16,086 nucleotides of DNA. Source: DAIOFH01 sp036745875. Lineage in GTDB: Bacteria; Planctomycetota; SZUA-567. The stretch covers positions 1 to 16,086 of the forward strand of contig DAIOFH010000092.1 in assembly GCA_036745875.1 (NCBI GenBank), given 5' to 3'. Within the stretch, counting starts at the first letter, position 1, and every line of letters starts with the position of its first letter. The position numbers and the translations under genes are program-made. A model generated the notes under the pieces. It was given only the letters and a program-made list of their open reading frames with translations. It searched no databases and was not told the origin of the DNA. Of the stretch, positions 8,077 to 14,166 are shown piece by piece.

Positions 8077-8130
8077 CCCCCTCACCCTAACTCTCGCGCC
8101 CCAAAGAGGGAGATGGCTAGGGTGAGGGGG
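8077..8130. repeat. REP-like palindromic element between convergent dus and thiC
   Basis: CCCCCTCACCCTA (8077-8089) and TAGGGTGAGGGGG (8118-8130) are perfect 13-base inverted arms. Inside them, CTCTC (8091-8095) can pair with GAGGG (8106-8110) with one wobble. CCCTCACCCTAAC...AGGGTGAGGGG palindromes are, as I recall, a common dispersed intergenic repeat in many bacterial genomes. There is no T tract on the dus side, so it is not a classical terminator, but as RNA it would fold strongly from either strand. It probably protects or ends both convergent transcripts. Confidence 0.8.
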
Positions 8131-8140
8131 CGATACCGAT

Positions 8141-9418
8141 CTAAAACAGCTCGTCCTCATCCCTCAGCGCGCAAAACTCCCCGCACATCGAGCAGACACT
8201 GGCGTTTTTCGGCTCGGCGATTTTGCGGCTGCGGCGCGCCAATTCCGGATCAATCGCCAGTTCGAACTGCGCCTCCCAATCGCGCGCCTTCCTGGCGCGG
8301 CTCATGGCGTCGTCCCAGTCGCGCGCGCCGGGGATGCCATTGGCAATGTCAGCAGCATGGGCGGCGATCCTGGAGGCTATCACCCCCTGACGCACATCCT
8401 CCTCGTCAGGCAGACGGAGATGCTCCGCCGGAGTGACGTAACAGAGGAAATCCGCGCCGCAGGTGGCGGCGAGCGTGCCGCCGATGGCGCCGACAAGATG
8501 GTCGTAGCCTGGTGCGATATCGGTGACGAGGGGGCCGAGGACGTAGAATGGCGCGTTGTCGCAGGCTGTCTTCTCCAGCTTCATCTGGGCGGCGATCTGG
8601 TCGAAAGGCACATGGCCCGGGCCTTCGATGAAAACCTGTACATCCTTTGCCTTGGCGCGGCGGGCGAGCTCGCCGAGGGTGTAGAGTTCATGTATCTGAG
8701 CCCTGTCGCCGGCGTCGGCAAGGGCTCCGGGGCGCAGGGCGTCGCCGAGGGAAATGGCGACGTCTTTCGACTTGCAGATGTCGATAACTTCGTCGAAGTG
8801 GGTGTAGAGGGGGTTTTCCTTGCTGTTTGCCACCATCCAGCGGGCGAGAAGGGAGCCGCCCCGGCTGGTGATGCCGGCGATCCTGGCATTAGCGCGGACA
8901 AAGTCAACGGCGGCCCTGGTGATGCCGCAATGGACGGTGACGAAGTCCACCCCGTCCTCAACATGCAGGCGGACGGCTTCGAGCATATCGTGCTCGGTCA
9001 TCTGCCTGAAAGGTTCGCCCCTGGCAAGGCACATAAAGGCGGCTTCGTACATGGGGACGCTGCCGAGGGAAACGGTGCAGGCTTCGCGGATCTGTTTTCT
9101 CACCGCGCGGATATCGCCGCCGGTGGAAAGGTCCATCACGGCGTCGGCTCCGGCGTTGATCGCTACGGCGAGCTTTTTCAATTCCATGTCAACGTCGACT
9201 TTGTCCGGGCTGGTGCCGATGTTGGCGTTTACCTTGATTCGGCAGCCTTTGCCGACAGCCATCGGCTTCGACAGGTCGTGTCCGTCCGACCAGGGTATGA
9301 CGACGGTGCCGTCCGCCACGCGTTCGGCAAGGATCGGGGACGGGATGTTTTCCGCTTTGGCGGCGGCTTCGAGGCGCGGGTCGGTTTGCCCGGCGCGGAT
9401 TTTTTCCAACAGGGTCAT
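8141..9418 (-). CDS. thiC: Phosphomethylpyrimidine synthase ThiC (short form)
   Basis: ThiC is the radical-SAM enzyme that rearranges AIR into HMP-phosphate, the pyrimidine half of thiamine. It has 425 residues, the short form without the N-terminal extension of the enterobacterial and plant enzymes. Recognisable blocks are IKVNANIGTS, AGADAVMDLSTGGDI, VHCGITRAAV, SRGGSLLARWM, ISLGDALRPG, EGPGHVPFDQI, NAPFYVLGPLVTDIAPGYDH and FLCYVTPAEHL. The C-terminal Fe-S cysteines are C409, C412 and C416 (CSMCGEFC), a C-x2-C-x3-C spacing, one residue shorter than the C-x2-C-x4-C of E. coli-type ThiC. AAGG lies about seven bases before the ATG. The gene is the last of four on this strand, 24 bases behind the CYTH gene. 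I found no TPP riboswitch in that gap or before the first gene of the run. Confidence 0.97.
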   Translation of the reverse strand: MTLLEKIRAGQTDPRLEAAAKAENIPSPILAERVADGTVVIPWSDGHDLSKPMAVGKGCRIKVNANIGTSPDKVDVDMELKKLAVAINAGADAVMDLSTGGDIRAVRKQIREACTVSLGSVPMYEAAFMCLARGEPFRQMTEHDMLEAVRLHVEDGVDFVTVHCGITRAAVDFVRANARIAGITSRGGSLLARWMVANSKENPLYTHFDEVIDICKSKDVAISLGDALRPGALADAGDRAQIHELYTLGELARRAKAKDVQVFIEGPGHVPFDQIAAQMKLEKTACDNAPFYVLGPLVTDIAPGYDHLVGAIGGTLAATCGADFLCYVTPAEHLRLPDEEDVRQGVIASRIAAHAADIANGIPGARDWDDAMSRARKARDWEAQFELAIDPELARRSRKIAEPKNASVCSMCGEFCALRDEDELF

Positions 9419-9441
9419 GGGTGGCCTTTTTCCAACAGGGT
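9401..9441. repeat. 15-bp direct repeat spanning the thiC start (26-bp partial tandem duplication)
   Basis: On the plus strand TTTTTCCAACAGGGT occurs at 9401-9415 and again at 9427-9441, a period of 26 bases. On the coding strand the downstream copy is codons 2-6 of thiC (Thr-Leu-Leu-Glu-Lys). The upstream copy lies in the 24-base gap after the CYTH stop and slightly overlaps that stop region. The thiC ribosome-binding sequence and ATG lie between the copies. It looks like a small local duplication of the gene's 5' end. Confidence 0.85.
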
Positions 9442-9442
9442 T

Positions 9443-10054
9443 TTAATCGAAAAGTAATTCGGAGAGCTTATTGAAGTCGGGGTCATTCTTGTCCTGGCCT
9501 GGCTGGGAAAAGACCATGTTGCGGTCTGGTTCGCCGCGGGCGGCGAGGTGTTTTTGCCAGAGGGTGAGGTAATTGTCCTCTATGTGGTCGTCGGCATTCA
9601 GGCCCAGGTCCTGGCAGACGAGGCGGATTATTTCAGGCAGGCCTTCTATTTCTATATAATTGCCGATCTCCGGACATTCGTCGACGGAGATGACGCACTC
9701 GCGCCACAGCCAGGTCTGGCGGCGTTTTTCATAGATCCAACGTGTCTTGTAACCAAGCATTTCAATCTGCTTCAGCAGATCGCGGGTGGAATCGACGACA
9801 GTCTCGACCTCTTCCCGCGCCTTGAATCCGTCTCCGCCCTCGATCGGCCGCTTCACCGTCAGGATGCAGGCGATGTCGCCGAGATTCCTGACCCGCAGCA
9901 AAAAGCCCATGTTGGCAAGGCTGCCGGAGTCGTCGTCGAAGACCCAGTTTTTTTCGTTGGCAGTGCCCTCGAGCGATGCGCCGACGGCGTGGAGGCGCTC
10001 CCGGAGGTCGACTATTTTGTCGATTTTGATCTTGGCTTCGATTTCTTTGGCCAT
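9443..10054 (-). CDS. CYTH-domain protein (class IV adenylate cyclase / thiamine triphosphatase-type)
   Basis: CYTH enzymes form a beta-barrel tunnel that binds a triphosphate and two metal ions. The superfamily includes class IV adenylate cyclases, thiamine triphosphatases and inorganic tripolyphosphatases. The 203-residue product begins with the hallmark E4-x-E6-x-K8 (KEIEAKIK). It continues with tunnel residues in the expected order: R54/R56 in FLLRVRN, K68/R69 in LTVKRP, E82/E84 in REEVET, K110 and R112 in YEKRRQTW, D125 in ISVDE, and E135/E137 in NYIEIEG. All key charged positions seem present, so it should be active. The C-terminal 35 residues are polar and not part of the domain. AGGA lies about eight bases upstream of the ATG, and DUF4416 ends 10 bases before it. 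The substrate cannot be told from sequence; adjacency to thiC makes a thiamine phosphate worth testing. Confidence 0.88.
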   Translation of the reverse strand: MAKEIEAKIKIDKIVDLRERLHAVGASLEGTANEKNWVFDDDSGSLANMGFLLRVRNLGDIACILTVKRPIEGGDGFKAREEVETVVDSTRDLLKQIEMLGYKTRWIYEKRRQTWLWRECVISVDECPEIGNYIEIEGLPEIIRLVCQDLGLNADDHIEDNYLTLWQKHLAARGEPDRNMVFSQPGQDKNDPDFNKLSELLFD

Positions 10055-10064
10055 GGCTGTTTTC

Positions 10065-10607
10065 CTAAAAGATGGGTTCGAGAGCCGGATGCGGCAACAT
10101 GCTGCGTAACGACAGGAAAAAATCGAAATACTCTCCGGAGGCGTAATCCGGAAACGTCCAGGGAAGGGCCTGGTAATGCTTGTCCCGGTACAGCAGGGTC
10201 ACCTCGCCATAGATGCCCTTGGCGAGATGCAGGCGATGGGCGAAGTTCTTGGCGCTGGCGAGAACGATATTGTGAAGGGTCAGGTAACCCGGGTCGAGGT
10301 TTACCGGGCGCGGCAGGTCCATCAGCAGCCGGGACGCCAGTTCCTCCTCCAGCCTGTTGGTGAGGATTTTCCGCTCGGGCAGGAGTTCTGTGTGGAAATG
10401 TTCCGGATAGCCGAGAAAGCTTTTCAACGGCGAATCGCCCAGTTCATCAAGGTAATAGGAGGTGGAGGTGAACCGGAGCGGTCCGAAGATGTGCGACGGT
10501 TCGCCGAAGTGCTGCCGCAGGACACCTGCGGCAAGGTCGTGGGCCTGCCTGTTTGCCGCGAGGACGCTGATGAAAAACACCGCTGTCTTTGCCGGTCTCG
10601 CTTTCAT
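10065..10607 (-). CDS. DUF4416 family protein
   Basis: The product has 180 residues, the usual size for DUF4416, a family of unknown function found in varied bacteria. Recognisable features are an N-terminal beta strand (TAVFFISVLA), a FGPLRFTSTSYYLDELG segment (41-57), LTNRLEEELA (82-91), the strongly conserved core VNLDPGYLTLHNIVLASAK (102-120), then AHRLHLAKGIYGEVTLLY and LPWTFPDY. I chose ATG 10607 because it overlaps the preceding stop by four bases (ATGA), and the family N terminus begins there. The frame is open further upstream, but that stretch is arginine- and proline-rich and lies inside the neighbouring gene. There is no signal peptide, so it is probably cytoplasmic. Its start is coupled to the GH20/GH84-like gene, and the CYTH gene follows after 10 bases. 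Confidence 0.87.
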   Translation of the reverse strand: MKARPAKTAVFFISVLAANRQAHDLAAGVLRQHFGEPSHIFGPLRFTSTSYYLDELGDSPLKSFLGYPEHFHTELLPERKILTNRLEEELASRLLMDLPRPVNLDPGYLTLHNIVLASAKNFAHRLHLAKGIYGEVTLLYRDKHYQALPWTFPDYASGEYFDFFLSLRSMLPHPALEPIF

Positions 10608-12355
10608 CCTTGGCTGCCGTCTTCGCCCGGATCGACGCTTTCGCCGCAGAGGAAGCGTATCCGCGTCCCCATGGCGTCGATTTTGTCCATATTGATCAGG
10701 TCCATGCCGGATTCGATCTGGAGGTTTTCGAGGTATTGCCGCCATTCCATGAAGCTTTTCATCAGTTCCGACGCGATGGAGTTGGCCTGCGTGTCGCCGC
10801 CATGCGCTTCAAGCTCCGGCGGCAATATCGCCAGGCGGCAGAGCCAGGCGAGGATTTGCAGGGACAGGTAGGGTCCCGAGAGGGTGGTGCGGTTCCTGGT
10901 CAGGTTGGCGGTGACCGTTTCCAGCATCCCGGCGATATTGTTGATGTCGTTCACCACTTTTTGCCAGTCTATTTTGGCGAGAATGGCTCTATCCGCCACG
11001 TTTTCCGGCCATTCGCCGAAGGCGATTTCGCCAAGGCGGCGCGTTTCGGCTTTATCAAGGTTGTCGGGGAAGAGGTTGGACAGCGCGCCCCAGATCTTCA
11101 TGATGTTTACAGCCGCGTCACCGTAGAGAAGCTCGCTGTAGCTGGCGGCCGCTTCACGGGCGGTTCCCGGTTTTCCCCAGGCGACGATCAGGCCGGTCGC
11201 AGCGCCGGGGAGGTAGTTTTGCCAAGCGTGGCTGAAGCCAAGGCCGCGAAAAGAAACGACCAATGAACCCTCGCCGTCAAGCTTGCCGACGGCCGCGTCG
11301 AGGCAGTCGTAAAACTGTTCGACGCCGCGCGGGGAAAGTCCGCACATATGGGAAGGAATGTCCAGGGAGACGGGTTTGCCGTTGTATTTGACGGCCGGAA
11401 TGTCTTCAGGCGAATTGATCCTGGCCCAGACGGAAAGGTTTGCGGAGTTTATCGTCTCCGGGTCCATGTTGGCCCTGAGCAGCAGGTTGACATCCACCGC
11501 CACTTCCGCGAGGCCGGTGTCGCCGTGGATGATGGAATCGACGATTTCCTTCGCCTTCGACGGGGGAACGTCCTCGGGGCACAGGTCGTCAAGAAAGGCT
11601 TTAGTCGCGCCGAATGTTTTTGCAGCGCTTCTTAGCGCGCTCCATGCGTCCGCCGGCTGCCATTCTCCCGACAGGAGCGGCCCGAGAAGCGGCATCCCGA
11701 CAGAGGAGTCGAATCCATTCGAGGCGGCGGCCAGGTTCACCACTTCCATGTTCAGGACGGAGCCTGGATCGAAGGTAGTGGGTAAAATCCATTTGATGGC
11801 ATTTGCCTTGAAGGTTGCGGCAAAGGACATTATCTGGAACAGGAGAGCCGGGGACAACTCTTCCTGGCGCAATTCGATGGCCAGCCCGCGATGCTGGCGT
11901 TTCGGGGCGTCGATGACGACGGCCGCGGGCATTATCTGGTCCGGGTGGCGGAGTATGGTCATCGCGAGGGTCTGGATGCCTGCGACCAAACCGTCATGGT
12001 CGACGCCGGCGACGAGGGAGCTTCTTCCCAATTTCACCGCATATTCGCCCGGTTTGCCGATTTCGGGGATATTGTCCAGCAGGTCCGGACGGGCGCGCAG
12101 AAGGTCCTTGTATATGCCTATCACCGCCGCGCCGGACGGTACTTTCGGGGGAATGCCTTCAAGAAGGGTGCAGCCGAGCCCGCTGCGGCTGGCAAGCGCT
12201 TCGCCAAGGACGGTGCCGGGCTGTGCTATGGACGGACCGGATGTCGGGAGGAAATAGATGGCGAGTCCGTGCCGGGGATTATATTCCCCGTCCAGGATCC
12301 GGTACTCTCCGACTCCCGGTGCGAGGCCGGAAAGTGTTTCCCCCAGGTTGTCCAT
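10604..12355 (-). CDS. Divergent GH20/GH84-like fold protein of unknown function
   Basis: The product has 583 residues and no signal peptide or membrane segment. Residues about 75-150 resemble the small alpha/beta domain before the barrel in hexosaminidases of GH20 and GH84 (YAVKLGRSSLVAGVDHDGLVAGIQTL). They are followed by a barrel-entry pattern, HRGLAIELRQEELS...FAATFKANAIKWIL (155-190), comparable to RGxxxD...mAxxKmNxxhw. The usual HL or active-site residues after it are absent. The segment KAFLDDLCPED with D256-D257 recalls the GH84 catalytic Asp pair (FFDDIxGE) at a similar distance from the RG motif, but the GH84 GFYG and KDDPYHR-type motifs are missing. The C-terminal third is helical, with an EWRQYLENLQIESGMDLINMDKI motif near the end. 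It is the first gene of a four-gene run with its own promoter. It may be an altered glycosidase or a binding protein; function is not assigned. Confidence 0.6.
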   Translation of the reverse strand: MDNLGETLSGLAPGVGEYRILDGEYNPRHGLAIYFLPTSGPSIAQPGTVLGEALASRSGLGCTLLEGIPPKVPSGAAVIGIYKDLLRARPDLLDNIPEIGKPGEYAVKLGRSSLVAGVDHDGLVAGIQTLAMTILRHPDQIMPAAVVIDAPKRQHRGLAIELRQEELSPALLFQIMSFAATFKANAIKWILPTTFDPGSVLNMEVVNLAAASNGFDSSVGMPLLGPLLSGEWQPADAWSALRSAAKTFGATKAFLDDLCPEDVPPSKAKEIVDSIIHGDTGLAEVAVDVNLLLRANMDPETINSANLSVWARINSPEDIPAVKYNGKPVSLDIPSHMCGLSPRGVEQFYDCLDAAVGKLDGEGSLVVSFRGLGFSHAWQNYLPGAATGLIVAWGKPGTAREAAASYSELLYGDAAVNIMKIWGALSNLFPDNLDKAETRRLGEIAFGEWPENVADRAILAKIDWQKVVNDINNIAGMLETVTANLTRNRTTLSGPYLSLQILAWLCRLAILPPELEAHGGDTQANSIASELMKSFMEWRQYLENLQIESGMDLINMDKIDAMGTRIRFLCGESVDPGEDGSQG

Positions 12356-12408
12356 GATGCGGTTATCCCCCGTAAGAATAGGCGCTTCACCCCTGAATGC
12401 GTTTTATT

Positions 12409-12423
12409 ACAATACATTATTGT
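12409..12423. promoter_or_regulatory. Operator-like palindrome over the reverse -10 box
   Basis: ACAATA (12409-12414), CAT, TATTGT (12418-12423) is a perfect six-base inverted repeat with a three-base centre. Partial symmetry extends outward (TTAC on the left, GTAA on the right with a two-base offset). It covers the predicted -10 hexamer of the reverse promoter, so a repressor bound here would block transcription of the four-gene run. I cannot name the regulator. Confidence 0.4.
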
Positions 12424-12443
12424 GTAAAGCAAAGGCAAGTCAA
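12416..12443 (-). promoter_or_regulatory. Probable sigma70-type promoter of the GH20/GH84-like-DUF4416-CYTH-thiC operon
   Basis: Read on the reverse strand, TTGACT (12443-12438) matches the -35 consensus at five of six bases. A 16-base spacer leads to AATAAT (12421-12416), five of six for the -10 box. The start codon is about 60 bases further on. The spacing and -10 sequence are the same as for the gatC promoter at 71-98. Confidence 0.6.
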
Positions 12444-12536
12444 GACGAGTGTTTGGCGAGCGGCTGAAAATTCTGCAAACGGATCAAAACTACACTTTGG
12501 GCTTGAGAGGGATTGTTCGGTTGTGTGGTAGACTTG

Positions 12537-12613
12537 ACCGCACAGAACACAGAGGACATAGAGACATCGGCGATTAAAGTGCGGTTCCCTCTTCTATCTG
12601 CGTTCTCTCTGGT
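12537..12613. repeat. Degenerate CACAGAG-type palindromic intergenic repeat
   Basis: The left arm begins ACCGCACAGAACACAGAGG (12537-12555) and continues ACATAGAGA (to about 12564). The right arm, from TCTTCTATCTGCG (12590) through GTTCTCTCTGGT (to 12613), is its imperfect reverse complement. The arms flank about 25 bases that include TTAAAGTGCGGTTCCC. CACAGAGGACACAGAG palindromes are, from memory, a dispersed non-coding repeat type in many bacterial genomes; this copy has diverged. It sits upstream of the pyk promoter. Confidence 0.55.
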
Positions 12614-12634
12614 AAATGTTTCTTCAGGCGGTGC

Positions 12635-12663
12635 TTGCATCAATTTGCCAAAACATTTAAAAT
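12635..12663 (+). promoter_or_regulatory. Possible pyk promoter
   Basis: TTGCAT (12635-12640), a 17-base spacer and TAAAAT (12658-12663) form a sigma70-like pair. The -10 box matches at five of six bases, but the -35 box matches only at TTG. Transcription would start near 12670, about 55 bases before the pyk ATG. Confidence 0.35.
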
Positions 12664-12723
12664 GTAGCGGATGACGAGGGGAACTCTACAATACGCGGTG
12701 CCCGAAAAGCGGGGGATCAAACC

Positions 12724-14145
12724 ATGCGCCATACCAAGATTGTTGCAACCGTCGGTCCGGCATCGGATTCGGTCGAAGTGTTGAGCGAATTGATCACCGC
12801 CGGAGTCAATGTGTTCCGGCTTAACTTTTCCCATGGCACACAGGATTCGCATCGGGCCACCATCGCGAATATCCGGGAAGCTACAAAAGCGGTTGGCCGG
12901 AATGTGGCTATCCTGCAGGATCTCTGCGGTCCCAAGATTCGCGTCGGTATGATGGAGAACAACGCCATCCCCCTCGTCACCGGGGAGGAGACGATTGTCA
13001 CCTCCGACGACGTCCTCGGTACGCCCTCGCGCTTCCATACGCAATACCAAGAACTCCCCAAGGACGTGCGGCCCGGCGAACGGCTGCTCCTTGACGACGG
13101 TGCGCTGGAACTGAAAGTAATCGCCACCGAGGGGAATGACATCCACTGCAAAATCCTCCGCGGCGGCTTGTTGAAAAACAACAAGGGCATGAATCTGCCC
13201 GGCGTCAATATTTCCTCTCCGTCTGTCACGGCAAAGGACATGTCGGATCTCCAGGTAGGGATCGAAGAAGGCGTGGACTATGTCGCGCTGTCGTTCATAC
13301 GGCATCCTGAGGATATGCAGCCGGTGAGGGACGCGCTGATGAGCGCTGGCTCGCAGGCGCGGCTTATCGCCAAGATTGAGAAACCGGAGGCGATGAACAG
13401 TATCGAAGACATCGTCAAAATGGCCGACGGCATTATGGTGGCGAGAGGCGACCTTGGAATTGAAATGCCGTTGCAGCGGGTCCCGATGCTGCAGAAATTC
13501 CTGATTCGCCTCGCAAACGCATCCGACCGGTATGTGATCACGGCGACCCAGATGCTGGAGAGCATGACGACGAACGCCCTGCCGACAAGGGCCGAGGTAT
13601 CGGACGTCGCCAATGCCATCGTTGACGGCACGGACGCGGTAATGCTGTCGGGGGAGACGGCAGCGGGGGTGAATCCGGTCGGCGTCGTCAATATGATGTC
13701 GTCGATTGCACTGGAGACGGAAAAATACCTCAAGGGCTACAGGCAGCATTGGGACTGGACGGCGAACCTTTCTTCCGAAAATCCCACGCAGGACGCGCTT
13801 GGCCACGCCGCATTGCAGCTGGTCCGCGACCTCAACGTCAAGGCAATCATTGTCCACACACAGACGGGGGGGACCGCATTGTTCCTTTCCAAGGCCAGGC
13901 CGTTTTGCCCGATCCTCGCCTTTACGCCCGATGCGGGCGCGGCGAGGCGTCTGCATCTGTTTTGGGGCGTGAAGCCGGTGTATGCGCCGGACGTGCAGAA
14001 CCGCGGCGAACTCGAAACGGTGGGAACGAAAGTATTGCTGGACGAGAAGATCGTAACCCGCGGCGACAAGATAGTCGTCGTCTCCGGCACCAGCTTCGGC
14101 CAGGTCGGGGCGGCGGACGCGATTACGGTGGTAACGGTAAAATAA
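12724..14145 (+). CDS. pyk: Pyruvate kinase
   Basis: This is the last step of glycolysis: phosphoenolpyruvate plus ADP gives pyruvate plus ATP, in the cytoplasm. The 473-residue product has the N-terminal TKIVATVGPAS and FRLNFSHG motifs and a B domain (about 75-165). It also has the catalytic KIE segment (K217, E219), metal-binding D243 in VARGDLGIEMPL, the ITATQMLESM and PTRAEVSDVANAI signature, and DAVMLSGETAAG. The C-terminal domain (about 345-473) has the HTQTGGTALFLSKARP segment and is intact. The cation-site region reads DLCGPKIRV (66-74), with lysine K71 where K+-dependent enzymes have glutamate, so it is predicted to be K+-independent. GGGGGA (12711-12716) precedes the ATG by seven bases. 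Two SGNH hydrolase genes follow closely and may be co-transcribed. Confidence 0.97.
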   Translation: MRHTKIVATVGPASDSVEVLSELITAGVNVFRLNFSHGTQDSHRATIANIREATKAVGRNVAILQDLCGPKIRVGMMENNAIPLVTGEETIVTSDDVLGTPSRFHTQYQELPKDVRPGERLLLDDGALELKVIATEGNDIHCKILRGGLLKNNKGMNLPGVNISSPSVTAKDMSDLQVGIEEGVDYVALSFIRHPEDMQPVRDALMSAGSQARLIAKIEKPEAMNSIEDIVKMADGIMVARGDLGIEMPLQRVPMLQKFLIRLANASDRYVITATQMLESMTTNALPTRAEVSDVANAIVDGTDAVMLSGETAAGVNPVGVVNMMSSIALETEKYLKGYRQHWDWTANLSSENPTQDALGHAALQLVRDLNVKAIIVHTQTGGTALFLSKARPFCPILAFTPDAGAARRLHLFWGVKPVYAPDVQNRGELETVGTKVLLDEKIVTRGDKIVVVSGTSFGQVGAADAITVVTVK

Positions 14146-14166
14146 GCAAGCGAACGAAAGGATTTT

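Larger units (their letters stand above)
12356..12723. other. Divergent intergenic region between the GH20/GH84-like gene and pyk
   Basis: This 368-base stretch is the only long gene-free region. It is more AT-rich than the flanking genes. It contains, left to right, a GGGGGA ribosome-binding sequence on the reverse strand, the reverse promoter with overlapping palindrome (12409-12443), about 90 bases without recognisable structure, a degenerate palindromic repeat (12537-12613), a probable forward promoter (12635-12663) and the pyk ribosome-binding site GGGGGA (12711-12716). No tRNA, small RNA or riboswitch was recognised. A short open frame on the reverse strand (12440-12643) runs through the repeat and is not convincing. 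Confidence 0.8.

Noticed and set aside
8357..9457. Long forward open frame opposite thiC
   Set aside because: thiC is unmistakable on the other strand; the forward translation is low-complexity, rich in Gly, Ala and Val, with no family pattern.
12356..12410. Possible TPP riboswitch (an AGGGGTG stretch on the reverse strand) before the thiC-containing operon
   Set aside because: The other conserved TPP elements (CTGAGA and the CTGATCTGG region) are absent and the leader is too short.
12440..12643. Short reverse-strand open frame in the divergent intergenic region
   Set aside because: It runs through the palindromic repeat, overlaps the reverse promoter and has no family pattern.
12640..13956. 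Reverse-strand open frame opposite pyk
   Set aside because: It is Arg-, His- and Asp-rich with no domain, mirrors the pyk codons, and pyk is certain.
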